A stretch of DNA of 64,000 bases, taken from positions 1,302,001 to 1,366,000 of the forward strand of contig JAALGY010000057.1 in NCBI GenBank assembly GCA_032358165.1, written 5' to 3'. Below the pieces are notes generated by a model. That model had not been told where the DNA came from and ran no database searches. It was given only the letters and a program-made list of their open reading frames with translations. Source of the DNA: Diplosphaera chodatii. Its lineage: Eukaryota > Chlorophyta > Trebouxiophyceae > Prasiolales > Stichococcaceae. Of the stretch, positions 31,145 through 43,578 are shown in pieces; position 1 is the first letter of the stretch, and the number at the start of each line of letters is the position of its first letter. Both the position numbers and the translations under genes were made by a program.

Positions 31145-32366
31145 TCACCACTCGTCATCCTCATCATCGTCTGCTGCCTGCTTGGTGTACCTAGGTGCCG
31201 CTGTGGCTCGACCTCGCCGTGTACGGCGACCTGCACATTGTAGACCACGAAAGTGGTCCCCTAGTTCAATGTGGACGATGTCAGCACTGAATTTGCACGG
31301 ATGGCGATAAATCCTGTTCGTCACACGATCAAGGAACAGCTACATGCATCAGAGTAGAGGGGCGACACGCTGGCAAACTGTGGGTTGAACTGTTGACAAC
31401 CCACTGTAACTGCAATGGTGAAAGCTCATCCTCATTTCACGGTGCGTGGTTTGTCCACAGGACAACCCACCTCCCTCGATGATGTTCGAGCTGTCAACTT
31501 CGTCGCCCGATAGTCCTTTGACGATCTCAACATCCGACTCGCCCTGGCGCAACAGGTTGTCCCATTTTGTTGCTGACGGCACATGATGAGAAGCACACAT
31601 GCAGGCTGCATGACATTCAGATGCAGCACTTTCAGCAGTAAGCACCTCATTATCCCCGCCCTTGAGACGGTCAGCCTTTGTATTGGACGCCTGCACTTGA
31701 AACAAATTTGGACTGATGCGATGTGCATGGATGGCCTGACCATGCATTGTGCATGTCACGCTCTGCACGGCTGTGGTCCAGCTGTTGCTCGGCCGGCCTG
31801 TGTTCATAGGTGCTGCTCTGCCATGCTGCAGCCTATGTCTGGAGAGCAAGAACAGTCAGCAGGCACCAGTCCACTCACCTTGAGCTTCTTTTTGGGTGGC
31901 TCCGCTGCCTTCGAGCTGCCGCCCTTTTGGGGCTCCCCCTCCTCCTCCTCCTCGTCATCCTCTTCGTCATCGTCAGCCTCCTCCTCTTCATCATCGTCGC
32001 CTTCAACGTCCTCTCCGTCCTCTCCTTCATGGTCATCATCATCTGCCTCCTCCTGAGCAGCCCCACATCAGCTTTATGACGCGTCGCTGTGGAGCGTGCA
32101 CGTACATGATGCATATACCACAGTCCCCCAACGGGATGACAGAATGATGACCTCGGGCTCCTCAGCAGGCGCGGCGCCCTTGCCCTTCAGTCGATTCAAC
32201 TGCTTCGCCTCCGAGTCTGTTAGTGTGCCTGCCGCTGCCTTACGCCGTAGCTCTGCCTCTGCACGGGTACGCTGGCTGATGAGTGCAACTCGTCACGACG
32301 TTGACAGGTGTGTTTGAGCATGCAAACAGCATTACCTGCCATCTGCTCGCCGTCTGTTGGCGCCAT
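31145..32366 (-). CDS. CHZ-domain histone chaperone (Chz1-like), five exons
   Basis: Small acidic nuclear protein of about 215 residues. Exons on the minus strand: 32,366-32,336, 32,288-32,152, 32,052-31,879, 31,690-31,471 and 31,230-31,145. Phases match at every junction and total 648 bp. The start is MAPTDGEQMA. After a basic helix (TRAEAELRRKAAAGTLTDSE) comes an Asp/Glu block of about 45 residues, then PPKKKLK (a likely nuclear localisation signal), and at the end VDSSNIIEGGRRTRRGRA, formed across the last splice. That S/P-NII-GGRRTRG pattern is the CHZ signature of chaperones for H2A.Z-H2B dimers. The protein ends DDDEDDEW. The first acceptor (GACGAG) is the least certain. Length fits the family. 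H2A.Z exchange as the role is by family only. Its upstream region is shared with the divergent WD40 gene. Confidence 0.75.
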
Positions 32367-32805
32367 CGAATTGGTTCAGCGTGAATCAGTGTTCAAAGCA
32401 GAATGTGCCTGGAATTTGGCTGCACGCTGCGAAGAAGGGGGTGCCTCAGAGCTAATGGCACGCGTTGGGCAAGCAAATGTCAGACATGAGCGCAAGCACG
32501 GAGCAACATTACATTCTGTGCAGTTGCCAGCTTGCCACATGCAGACATGCGGCAAGCAACATCTGGCCTTTGCAGCGCTTATAATAACAGCTCAAGCTCA
32601 GCCAGAAGTACATTTGCACGATCACACCCTGCAGATATCACGCGGTTGCGAACTACAGTGAGCTCGTGTCACAGGTGTAATTGGACTGATTGTGATCCAA
32701 GCACCATAGATCAGCGAGTCGTCGACATCTGAAGCTTGCAGACTGCCCTAGTGCGGTCATGAGCTAGTGGAAGTACAGTCGCATCATCATCATTAGGCGG
32801 GCAGT
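32367..32805. promoter_or_regulatory. Divergent intergenic region, CHZ gene / WD40 gene
   Basis: About 440 bp between two start codons facing away from each other, so it must hold both 5' UTRs and promoters. No TATA box or known element stands out. ATCATCATCATTAG lies 15 bp before the WD40 gene start. Confidence 0.4.
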
Positions 32806-35800
32806 ATGCCTCCGAAGCGCTCAGGCAAGCGCCGCACGGCACGCACGCCGCAGGAGGACAGGGTGCTGACGCCAGACTTGCAAATCAAGCTGCTCCGCAA
32901 CATCGACTTCTCGGCGCTGTTCCCGGTGCACATGTTACATCTGGCAACCTTGACAGCACGAATCTGGGTCACTGAGTGTGGTTCCGACAGCCTGCGGTCA
33001 AGCAGTGTCGCAATGCGTGGCACTGTCTCTGGCAGGTGGACCATGCACAGCTGACGGCGGGTCTGTACGCCAACGCGGCGACCCTGCACCCTCAGCATGC
33101 AGTCATTGCAGTTGTGAGTTGCGTTGCATGACATCGTCTGACCATCTGCCAGTATGACATGCCCCAAATCATGTTTTGACCACCGTCTTTGTGGCACACC
33201 CCAACCTGCGAGATCGACGGTCCATTTCAGGGGGCAGATGGCGCACTTGGGGAGTTCGACGTGTCATCAGGCTGCTGCCTGGCCACTGCTGAGCTGCGGA
33301 GCACACCCAGCAACCTGGCATATAGCATGGACGGCCGCCTCTTGGTGGTTCTGCTCCAGGTTGTCGAATGGCATGCCACCATCCGATTGACCAACCTGGC
33401 GCAACTACACAGAGGGCACAGTGCCCACTCGCTGAGTGCCCACCGTGCAGGACCGTTCATTGCTGGCGTTTGCTGGCCTGCTGTCGCAGCGAGTGCAGCT
33501 GCTGGCAGGCTCCATCCGCTATGAGAAGAAGCCCCAGGAGTACCATCTCGTGGTGTCTGCGGTGGGGCTTGAGAGAAACGCTCAACAGACGACGCATGCC
33601 TGAACGGATGTTGAGGGCGTTGTCATGTGACCAATAGGCCCAATAAGGTATCTGCGATGCAGGGCTCACGACCGCTGATCTTCCTGTGTCAGCATCGCGC
33701 GGCCAGCGTGCGGATTGCATACATTCCCGAGGGCAGCAAGCCCACTGCGCTGAAGCAGGGCTTGCAGTTGCGTGTGGACCGCAAGGCTCCCATTGTTGGC
33801 ATGGCAGCACACCCCTCACGTAGGCATTGCCTGATGTGTCGCAAACAGTGTGCATTGTCATTGAGGCAGTGCGACATGGCGGTGGCACTAGTGGCACATC
33901 TGGCAGCACCTTTGCGCAGGAGCTCAATTGATGGTTGCTTTTGGCGATGGCACACTGTCAGGATGCACTGTCAGCGGCAAGACTCTCACTTCTGTTTGGA
34001 ATGTCTCGCTGGGTGAGTCCGATAGTGTCACTTTGTCTCGAGCTGCCTACCTTCCTCGAACATTTGCCATCGGTCTGGAAGGTAGCGTCGTATCCCTGTT
34101 GCGTGCGTGGCATGTGCAGTCGACCAAACTCCACTGGAAGGCAGCAAGCCTGCGGGCATTGGCAGGGCATTTGTGCGGGCAGCACCACACCCGCTTGTGA
34201 AGGGCGCCTGCCTCATCTTGGTTGGAACCAGCACTGGTCATGTGACGGCATGGGAACTGACAGATACAAGGCAGGTGGCTTAGCCCTGGTGCAGCATGAC
34301 TCTGCGGGTCTTGAAGTAGCGGCTGTAGTGCATGAACCCTCTTGGGATCTGAAGGATTCCTGTTTCTGCAGGGGCATGCCAAGCAATGCGGGGAGATTTG
34401 CCATTGTGGAGGGACACACCATCGTGGGTGTTGGCACGCTCCAGGTCCATGCCGTCGACCTCTGCTTGCCCTGCTTGGTATGCCTACAGACTGTCTCAAT
34501 TCATCGTGGATGTAATGTCAGCAGACCTGCACATTTCTTTTTGCAGGCCAGCGCATGCTGTGTCGTATTTGCAAAGGACACACGCGGTGCCATCAAGACG
34601 TATGCCCACCGCCTGGTCAACGGGCATGGCGGCTCCAGCCTGGCACCGCTGATAGTTCAGCCAGAGAGCTTGCAGGTGTTGCTACCTCCGTTCATTTTCT
34701 GCTTGCCATTCGCCCGTTGGAAGGAGGGCATTACCCCATGCCTTCGCATGCTCAGTCAAAACAGACTGGACCCAACGTGCAATGCTGCTGCTTGGCTGCC
34801 GCACAGGACACATTTGGTGCGGAGTTCAAGGCACTGCGCGCGCCAGACATCACGGAGGATGGAGACACACCTGCAGCACAGGTGGAGCAGCAGCCTGAGG
34901 CCCTGGAGCGCAACACGGAGCACGGCTTCTGGACGGCCACTCCCATTTGGAGCACCGACAGCGCTGCCTCAGGCATGCCATAGCTTGTTGCAGCCTGGTG
35001 GTGGTGTTGCTGGTCTTGAAATGTGTATGTGCTGTCATTCAACTGCAAGTCGCAGGCTTTGTGCTGCGCTCATGACTTGGATACTGCGACACTTGAGACC
35101 TCTGTGAAGCTGCCTGCCCACACAGCAGAGGTGATTGCATGGGCATGCTGTCTCTGCAGTGCGCCCCGGCGCAGAGGTGAACCAGGTGCTGCTGCATGAG
35201 GCTGCCGCTCTGGCGGTGCTGCAGTGGGTGCCGGCGCCTGGCTGGGCACCTGCAGCCAAGAAGGAGCTGCGTGCGGCAGAAACGCTGTCGGCCGCAGATG
35301 CGCTGGCTGCCAAGCAGCTCCTACGCTCAACAGTGCTCGGCATCGTCGAGACTGTGCATGCCGCCCCAGCCGCTACACCGCCGCATGCTCCCCTGCACAC
35401 CAGCCTGCCCTTCTGGGCGCTGCAGCCTGGCGGGTGCGCTAAATGTGCTATGCGCTGTGCCACGCCAGTTGTGTTAAGACAGTGGGCAGGTCAAACCTTG
35501 GCTGGTCAGTGTTGCACCCTGAAACTGCTGACACGCAGGCCTGGCAGGTCTGACAGTTGCTGGTGAATGGCGCAGGATGAGCCGCAAGCTTAGCTTTCCG
35601 CGGCACGCCTATCTCGTGGACGATGGGCACCTGGCAGCATATGCATTGAAGTCAGGGACGTTGTCGACATATGCTCTTGTGCCGCCGCGGTCAGCAGCTG
35701 GCGCCTTGCGGGTTCCGCATCATCTTGTGCACTCTACCGCAAAGGGCGCTTGGCTGCTGTTCTGCCGCACTGCTGCAGCGGACGGTGCGCCTCAATATGA

Positions 35801-38800
35801 TGCCGTTATCGCTGCTGAGCCGCCCTCCTTGGGGTGGTGTTTCTTGGCACCTGCAGCAGCAGACGACCGGAACCATTTGAGCTCACTGACGCTGTAGGTA
35901 TGGGTGACGGCTGGGAGTTTGCACGCCTGACCCAGCGTGGCGTTGAGCTTCCTGGCGACTCGGCACCAAAGTTTCTGCCTGGTGGGCATCTGAACCCTCA
36001 TACCCTGTCACACTTGCTGCAGCCTTAGGCACACAGGCAGACTGCACGTAGCGCAGCACCGGCTGGCACAACGCCTCGGATATGATCCCGGCGCAGGCAT
36101 CAGCGGCGCGTTTGTGGGCGCAAACGACCAGTACTTTGCCATCCTGGCGCTGGATCGGGCGAGCATCGAGCTGTACGAGTCAGACGCCGATGAGCTGCCC
36201 AACCGACCGCTTGGCAGCACCACAACCAAGCAGGGCGGCATACTTGCACTTTTTCCAGGGCCCAATCTGCGTGCCCCTCCGTGAGTCCTTTTGGGAGGAG
36301 CATGCCTACAGACTCTGGATTCAGTAGGGTTGTGAGCAGCTTGCTGACAGCTGAGTGCATTGTTCACCCCTGAGTGCGTGTGCATGCTCACATGCCTAAT
36401 CAGTGCAATCTTACATGCAGCACACTGGCAGCCGACGGCCTGGGGTTGCTGGAGGACCCAGACGCAGCGGCAGCAGCCAACGAGGGCCGGTGGCTTGCAT
36501 GGGTCACCGCCAGCAACGAGCTGTGCCTCTCACATCTGCCTGTGCCAACACGCAAGGGACGTGGCGGCACAGTCACCGCGCTGCACACCCTCAGCCTGCT
36601 GCCTGGAGAGCACATCGTCCAGGTAAAGACCCTTAGTCTGCCTGTGTCATGGACACCATCATGTCGTTGCATTGTTTCGCTACAGACGGATCGCTGAGGT
36701 CGGGCGTATAGTCAACCTGGATGCAACTAAACACCGGCTGCCCTGCAGGTCGCATGGCAGATGCTGCGGGAAGATGTGGATGCGCCTGGTGACGTGTCAG
36801 TCAGTCAGCCGCCAGCAGTGGGCGCGGTGCTCACCAGTCAGCGCTTACTAGTTGTCAGCCCTCAGTTGCGCGTGCTGGTGGCTGGCCCGCCTGCACCTGG
36901 CATTACGTCCTGCCTGTGGCTCGGCCCGGCACTGCTGTATGCCACTTCTGACCATCAGGTAGAGCGGAGGCACTTTGCGGTGGCAGCCTGAGCTGCCTTC
37001 CGCATGCACGTTCGCATGCTGCTTGCGGTCGACCGTCACTGTGCAGAACGCAAGAACCCATCGCATTTGAGAGCTCAGAATACTTTGCCATGTGCAGGTG
37101 TGGCTGCTGAAGTGGGATGGACAGGCGGTGCAAATTGCAGCGTACGGTGCTGGCCCCAGGGCGGCATTGCTGGGCGCGCTGCCTGACCGGCTGATCCTGG
37201 TGCGGTCTGCACCTGGCGGCCGCGCACTGATGGCCACCCGTGCCGTGTCGCTGCTGCCGCCGCTGCTGCAAGCATGGGCCTCCCTGCCTGCAAGCGGCTT
37301 GCTGCCAGGTACACCCATTGAAGAATTGCGTTGGAGATGTGAACTGTAGTCGGATCGATTGCTACAGCTGTGGCGTATCGCGAGTCATTTGCTGTTGGCT
37401 GGGCTCACTAGATGGCCAGTGGCGTGCCCGCCTCGAGATCAGGCGGACGCTGGAGACGTTCGACTCCAGCGCCGTGGATGCTGCGACTCTGGGCGCCCTG
37501 GTGGCAGGCGGCTACGCTGACATCGCGGTGAATATTGTACTGCCTTGGGATGCTGCGCTGCCTGCTGAGTGGCGCTGTGGCAAGCACCATCACCAGCGTC
37601 CTGGATGTCACCGTCGTCTTCATCCGCCTGCAGGTACAGCTCACAGGCCCCAGCCGCGGTCTGCACTTGAGCGCAGCAGATGCAGCAGCATGCGCTGCTG
37701 CGGCGGGCCAGTGGAGCACAGCTCTGCAGACACTGCTGGCAGAGTACAAGCGCTCCATCTACTTCCCAGAGTGCGTGGTGACACGGACATTGGCCACAGC
37801 GTCAAACACTTGGGCACATCAATGCTGGAACTAGCAAGATGGCAGGCGCACTGGTCGGGTCTGATGGCTTGTGCACTGCCTGCAGCCCGCCGCCGAAGGG
37901 CTCATCGTTGTATCAACGTCTTATCATCCTGGGGCGTGGTGCCATGGCATATGGCAAATTCAGCGTTGCGAAGGACTGCTTCGAGGCGGCAGGTGCAGCT
38001 TGATCCTGAGCCATACCCTGCATATACCGCTGAGACTAGGGGAGTGAGAAGCTCTGCACGTGGCAGGCGCAGTCAATGTTGACATGTGGTGCAGGCCAGT
38101 GGGAAGAGCTTCTGCCGCTCTGCGCCTTCCAAGGCGACTTTGCCGTGCTGCGCAGCTTTGCCAACAAGGCGCCCGCAGGGAGTCAGGGCGCCTACGATGG
38201 ACCCCTGGTGCGTGCATGTATGCGCTGCTGGCAGCATGCTTGGACCCGCTGCCGAATGTGCAACATCAGGATTCTGCACAGAGCCTGTCTTGATCGTGTG
38301 TTTCTGAGATGCGCAAGGTCGAGCAGCTGCGGAAGTTGCTGGAGGCGCGCTTCGCACGGGCCGCCGCCATCGGAGCGCGCACCCTTGCTGCCGACTGGAC
38401 AGTGTCCATGGGCGGCTTCATAGGTGAGGCTGTCGTTTCGTGCTCAGTCACCTCGTGCCCTGCTAGACACTCTGTGGCAGCCTTGCTTGTGTTGTGCTAG
38501 TACGTGGAGCTGGTCAACATGACGGAAGACAGGTTCCTCCTCTGTTGATTGTTGTGCCGATGTCTTTGCGCGGGGACCCTGCAGGTGAGGCGGGAGAGGC
38601 TATCGCACTGGCGCCGCCTGACAGCTGCGTGGCCATGGAGGCCAGCGTGGCAGGCCTGCCGTCCGATGCGCTGAAAGCTATAGATGACATTGGCACCATC
38701 GACAGGCTGGACGACTCCTCGCTTGCAGTGAGCCGATCCTGCCACCGGCATCTGCATCATACGACGCTGACCCCAAACAGCACCTTCTGGCCTGTGACAG

Positions 38801-41800
38801 CATGACCTGAGCTGACGAACGTGCGTGTCATGCAGGCCTACGTGGGCGGGGAAGTAACTGCTTCGGGGCGCACAAGGGTGCCTCTTCCAGAGGTACAGGA
38901 GGAGGTCTTTGACCTGTCGGCCCTCGAAGCCCTTGCCGCCCAAGGTATGCCGAGGGATCCCGGGACCATCGTGCCTCGCTGCCTGTTGTCTGCATGCGGA
39001 TGCTCGCACCACCCCGCAGTCGCACATGCGTCATTACTCGGCAACCCTGCTACATGCAGGTGTGGGCGCATCGTCAGCTGGCGACTGGGATGATGAAGAG
39101 GAGCCTGAGGGCAGCATGCAGTCTGGAGCAGCCCCATTCCAGGTTCATGGTCTTGCTGCTTCCGGCAATGATCCAGCAAGCAGTTCACGATCGTGACTCG
39201 AGCTTCAACGTGATGAGTGCAGTTGGGGTTGCATGCAGCGCTGGCAACTGACATTGGCGTCTGTATACCGTGCAGCGGCAGCGGACATTCACATCGGACG
39301 CATCCCGCTCCGTTGCGGACGAGTCCGTTGACGCAGACCCTGTCAATGCTGCGTTCAATGCGGTCGTGGCAGCGGCAGGGCCAGAGAGCGGCCCTGCGCC
39401 GCTGTTGGACCTGTCAGGCGACTCGCCGAGGCCGCAGCCGCTGCCGCTGGTGGACGTGGGTGATGCGGAGGCTACTGCGGCGGCAGCGGGGCTGCGGGCA
39501 CCCACTGCAAGCACAGTAAGCTTTCGCACTGTGCTGATGCACAAACTAACCATGCGCAACCGTCAGGTCCAAGATGTGTCAGCAGACAAATGCCTTGCCA
39601 TGGCCGTCTGTGGCCCATGTTGTGTGCATTCCACATACTTGCTGCATGCAGTCAGGCACGCAGCTATGCGTCTCGAGCTTCACGCGTGTTGATTGCAGAC
39701 ACCTTCACAAGCAGCTGCCCCACGGCAGCCACCTGGGGACCTGCTGGGCGGCATCGACTCCCCGACTGCAGCTGCAACACCTGGCTTGCAGGCAGCAGCG
39801 CCTGTCCAGTCCGAAAGAGCCAAGCCTGACAGGCTGTCCTACAGGTTGCCCAAATGATGCACGCAGTCAGTGACGAGCTGAGGTGCATGGGCCCTTGATA
39901 GGCTGTCAAGCAAGGCTGTGATGTGACACTTGTGATGGTGGTCGCTGGCTTTGCAGCGCGGACGAGGATGGCGCCAACAGCTCTGCGGCCAGCGTCGGCG
40001 GCGTCTCGGCTTCAGCCAAGCAAGAACTTGACATCCAAATCAAGGACCAGCAGGAGGTGTGCTTGCCGTTCGATTGTGGCGGTCAATGTTGCTGACCCTA
40101 TCCTGAAATTTTGAAAAACATTCGTGAATGTAAAGCTCTTGTTGCCAGCTTGCTACCCAGCCCGAGGGCCCCTCAGATGACAGTGAGCATGCATTCGAGC
40201 TGTGGCTCGATGTGTCGTCAGGTCGCCACCGGCAATGACGTCGAGGCGCTGCGTTCAGCGGTCAGCGGGCTGTCCCTGGCTCCGCCGGCGCCTGCCTCCT
40301 CTACCACCAGCAGCAGCGCGCCGACGCTCGGCGGCATGGCGATGCGGCCACGCGCACCTCAAGCCCCGAGCCGCCTGGCACCCAGCCTCGCGTCGACGGC
40401 CTCGGCCGCGGTGTGTGCCCACAAACAGTCGCACATGACAGCTGCAGCATGCATGACACTGTTGTGGTGGCTATCCTGCACAGGTCATGGCAGCCAGTTC
40501 ACAGCCATGCCTTGCTCACGTCCTGTGTGTTGCAGGCGAGCGATCCTTTTGCCAGCAGCGCGCAGCTGCTGCCAGTGCAGCCAGAGGCGCGGCCGCGGCC
40601 ACGACCAGCTCCACAGCCAGTGCGGGTGCCGACAGGCCTACCGCCGCCGCTTGCTGGCCCGCTGCCCTCAATCTTTGGGGAGCCCCTTGGTGAGGATGTT
40701 TTCGACACCAACTTGCCTGCATGTTGCTGTCTTCAACATTCTTTTATTGTGCTGACTGCATCAACTGTCCGCGACATCTACCTTGCACTCAGAAACAGCT
40801 GTCATGTTTGCATGCAGAGGATGCGCCGCTGCAGCCCCTCGGCTCAGGCCTGGCACTGCCAGCAGCTGCACGTCCCACAGCTGATAACCCAATGGGCCCG
40901 CTGGGTGTGCCAGCAGCGATGCCATCACAATCGCGGGCCAGCGCCTCTGTCACTCCGCCAACACAGGCGCAGACGGCCACAGCACGCCCAGCCGGGCCGC
41001 CGTCCGGCGACTACCACCAGCAGGTGGCCTGACTGTTAAAGCTGCCCTGCCAGTCTATGGTGCTGATGGCAATCCCTGTCAGTCTGCGGTGTGAAGGCCT
41101 TCTGATGGGACATAAGCCTACTCTGGTGTGCTGTAGGGCGTATCGCACATGGAATCGGGCCGTTGGGAGAATGCCGCCGGTGCTTTTACCAATGCCATGC
41201 GCGCGGCCTTTGCGCAGGGGCGGCCCACTGGCCAGGATGCACAGGTGACACTGGCACCCTTCCTTGCATGGCGCTGTTGCATGCCGAGCATTGCCACCCA
41301 AAATACGGTGTGCACAGTCTTTGACGCTCTGACTTCCTGTGGCAGTACCTGGCGGCCGTGCGCCTCATCGGCGCATCGACAAAGCAGAGCCGTGTCAAGG
41401 GTGCGCAGCTCACACGCTACGCCGCGTCGCTGTCGGGTCTTGAGGTGCGCCACCGCCTCGCGTTGGTGCAGAGCGCCGCCACCCGCAACATGGAAGTCGG
41501 CAACTACGGGTGAGACTGTTTGCCTCTAGCACAAACACCCCACTCTGCTGCCAGTGGCATGTTGCTGCTGTGTGCTGCCTAAACAATAGCACCTGCCCCC
41601 GACCTGACACCTGCCATTGATTGCATGTCTGCAGATATGCGGTCCAGCAGCTGTCTTGGTTGGTGGAGAAGTCCACTGGCAATGCGCCAGACGCCTACTT
41701 GAAGCAGTTGCAGCAGAAGATCCTGGAGTGTGATCGGAAGGGTGCCACCAACGCCAGCATACCCCTCAGTGAGCGCATATTTCCCGTATCGTGCAGCAGG

Positions 41801-41958
41801 CAATTGTTTCCGGAATTCCACTGCTGCGCACACCTTCCTGGCTGGCTAACTCTCGTCTGCTGCCTGCAGACGAGACGGTGGATACCTTGCGGATGCTGAC
41901 AACAGCCACGACGCCCCAGGAAGTGGACACTATTCTTCAGCCTATGCTGGCATCGTGA
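32806..41958 (+). CDS. Large WD40/solenoid protein, TWD40-2-like TPLATE (TSET) complex subunit
   Basis: A multi-exon gene of about 9 kb. The first exons can be placed exactly (32,806-32,925; 33,036-33,113; 33,231-33,359) and join in frame to give HPQHAVIAVGADGALGEFDV, a WD40-type blade. More blades follow (LRVDRKAPIVGMAAHPSR; MVAFGDGTLSGCTVSGKT), then regions resembling Arabidopsis TWD40-2: NDQYFAILALDRASIELYES (about 36,120), SCLWLGPALLYATSDHQV (about 36,910) and helical repeats. A low-complexity Pro/Ala/Ser tail (39.2-41.0 kb) precedes a C-terminal domain with RNMEVGNYGYAVQQLSWLVE (about 41.49-41.67 kb). The stop is at 41,958. In plants this subunit works in clathrin-mediated endocytosis at the plasma membrane. 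Middle exon borders are approximate, and the assignment rests on remembered family features. A second gene hidden in the span is possible but there is no obvious break. Confidence 0.65.
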
Positions 41959-42065
41959 CGCCTGGCATAGTGCTCGTCATGCGCTCAGACCGGTGAAGAT
42001 GATGTGCACACATGCTGCCAATTTGTAGATTGGTCAGACTGGTTGCGTTGTCCAGACGCTTGCTT

Positions 42066-43380
42066 TCATCGGCTCCATAGTAATAACCAAAGCCGTGACG
42101 CACACCATGCACCGAGCAGCAGCAACACACCCAAAAGCAGTTGCAAGCGCACAGGTAATATCTGTAGCGTTCTGAACACTGCAAGCGGCCAGTCGAAAGG
42201 CGACACCCTGAAGCTGCCAACGATGGCATTGTTGAACCCAAACACCCTGCAGTGCTCCTCAACGAGCTCTGCTTGCTGATCCAATGGGAGGCGGGCTGCT
42301 GTTTCATTCACAGTTTGCTTCCACAGATTTCGCAGCCGTGTTGGGCTCTCCTGCAAGCATTGACCTCTGCGTATCCAGCGCGGCTCTAAAAGTCTTACAG
42401 GTGTCTGCATGAACCATGTTTCAGGTGGCTGTGCATACCTCGTCGGGAAACTCAAACACACTGGTGCCACGTCCATCCGGCAGCTGCATTGCCTTTCTAG
42501 CCATGCGCCTGCGATGCACTACCGGTGGTGCGTAAAGTTGTCCATATCCGGATGACGCCCATTTGCGGGTGAGGTCAAGGAAGTTGGTAGACGACTGCGT
42601 GGTGCGCAGCAATGCATGCACCTGATCATCTGACCGCCAGCAAGCAGTGCGCTCTGCTGTGTGTACAAGTGCGCCAGCAGCAACTGAGGCCGATCACGGG
42701 CAATGGCATCGAGGTATCTGACATAATCCATTGTGGCAGGAGGTGGCTTGCACTTCTTCCGCCAGCTGGGTCTGCATGCACAGTCATTCTGTGGATGAGT
42801 CAGGACGAGTGGCCAGCTCAGCACCGAAACCTGCGAAGCCACCCTAGAGCCAGCAGTGCAGGGTCACACCCTATCAGGTACTCCAGGTCCGCTGCAAAGG
42901 CCGCCGTCCTGCTGATCCGTGGCAAGAGGGCGGCCAGCGGAGCCAGGGCTGCATGTCAGAATGTACATGAGTGAAAGCCATGTGATACCATCAGGCTACT
43001 CTGCATGCGAAGCTTGCGCATTGCAGCAGCAGACCTGGGGTCGATGACTGCGCCTGGCAGTGCATTTCAATAGCCGTAAACACGGGCTCGAAAAATGATA
43101 GCGCCAGGCCATACCGTTCAATGCGTGTAAATGCTACTAGCAGCTTGGCATTGACCTGCTTGCAAGCGTGCAGGCGTCAGTAGTGCCACGCCGCAAAGCG
43201 TGCATGACGTTGCATGCGCAACTGATGTTGCCACTGGAAATCCGCGCAGATGCATCATCGCGACCAACCGACCAGGGCATCTGAGGTGCTGTGGACATGA
43301 CGGCTAGCAACCCTCAGCCTCTCTGTGAAGGCCTGCGGCTGCTGAGAACCACCCGGGGACATGCTGCCCTCATGCGCCAT
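42066..43380 (-). CDS. Heme oxygenase, animal-type with C-terminal membrane anchor
   Basis: Opens the heme ring to biliverdin, CO and iron. Exon 1 (43,380-43,273) starts MAHEGSMSPGG and contains FTERLRVASRHVHSTSDAL, where the last His aligns with the proximal heme ligand. It splices in phase to VNAKLLVAFTRIERYG (from 43,155). Further exons give AAFAADLEYLIGCDP (about 42,880), RYLDAIARDRPQLLLAHLYT then the distal-helix Gly pair in LLAGGQMI (about 42,640), ARKAMQLPDGRGTSVFEFPD (about 42,460) and LVEEHCRVFGFNNAIVGSF. The C-terminus, LQLLLGVLLLLGAWCASRLW, is a single membrane span as in animal ER heme oxygenases; plastid bilin-making HO1 lacks this. An in-frame GTG further up (43,437) is unlikely to be the start. 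Its 3' end is about 107 bp from the convergent WD40 gene. Confidence 0.8.
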
Positions 43381-43578
43381 CACCGCAGGTTTATACCCGC
43401 CAGGTTGCTCACTGCTGTGACTGCGTGAGTCCGACACGCTTCACTTGCAACAAGAAGCCGTTGTGAACGCACAGTGTACATTCAGAATACAGTATGTAGA
43501 CGTCTCGACAATGGACGAATGGAGGGTCAGTTCACGCATCATGCACAGCACGTGCACGGTGCATGTATGTTTGGCACC

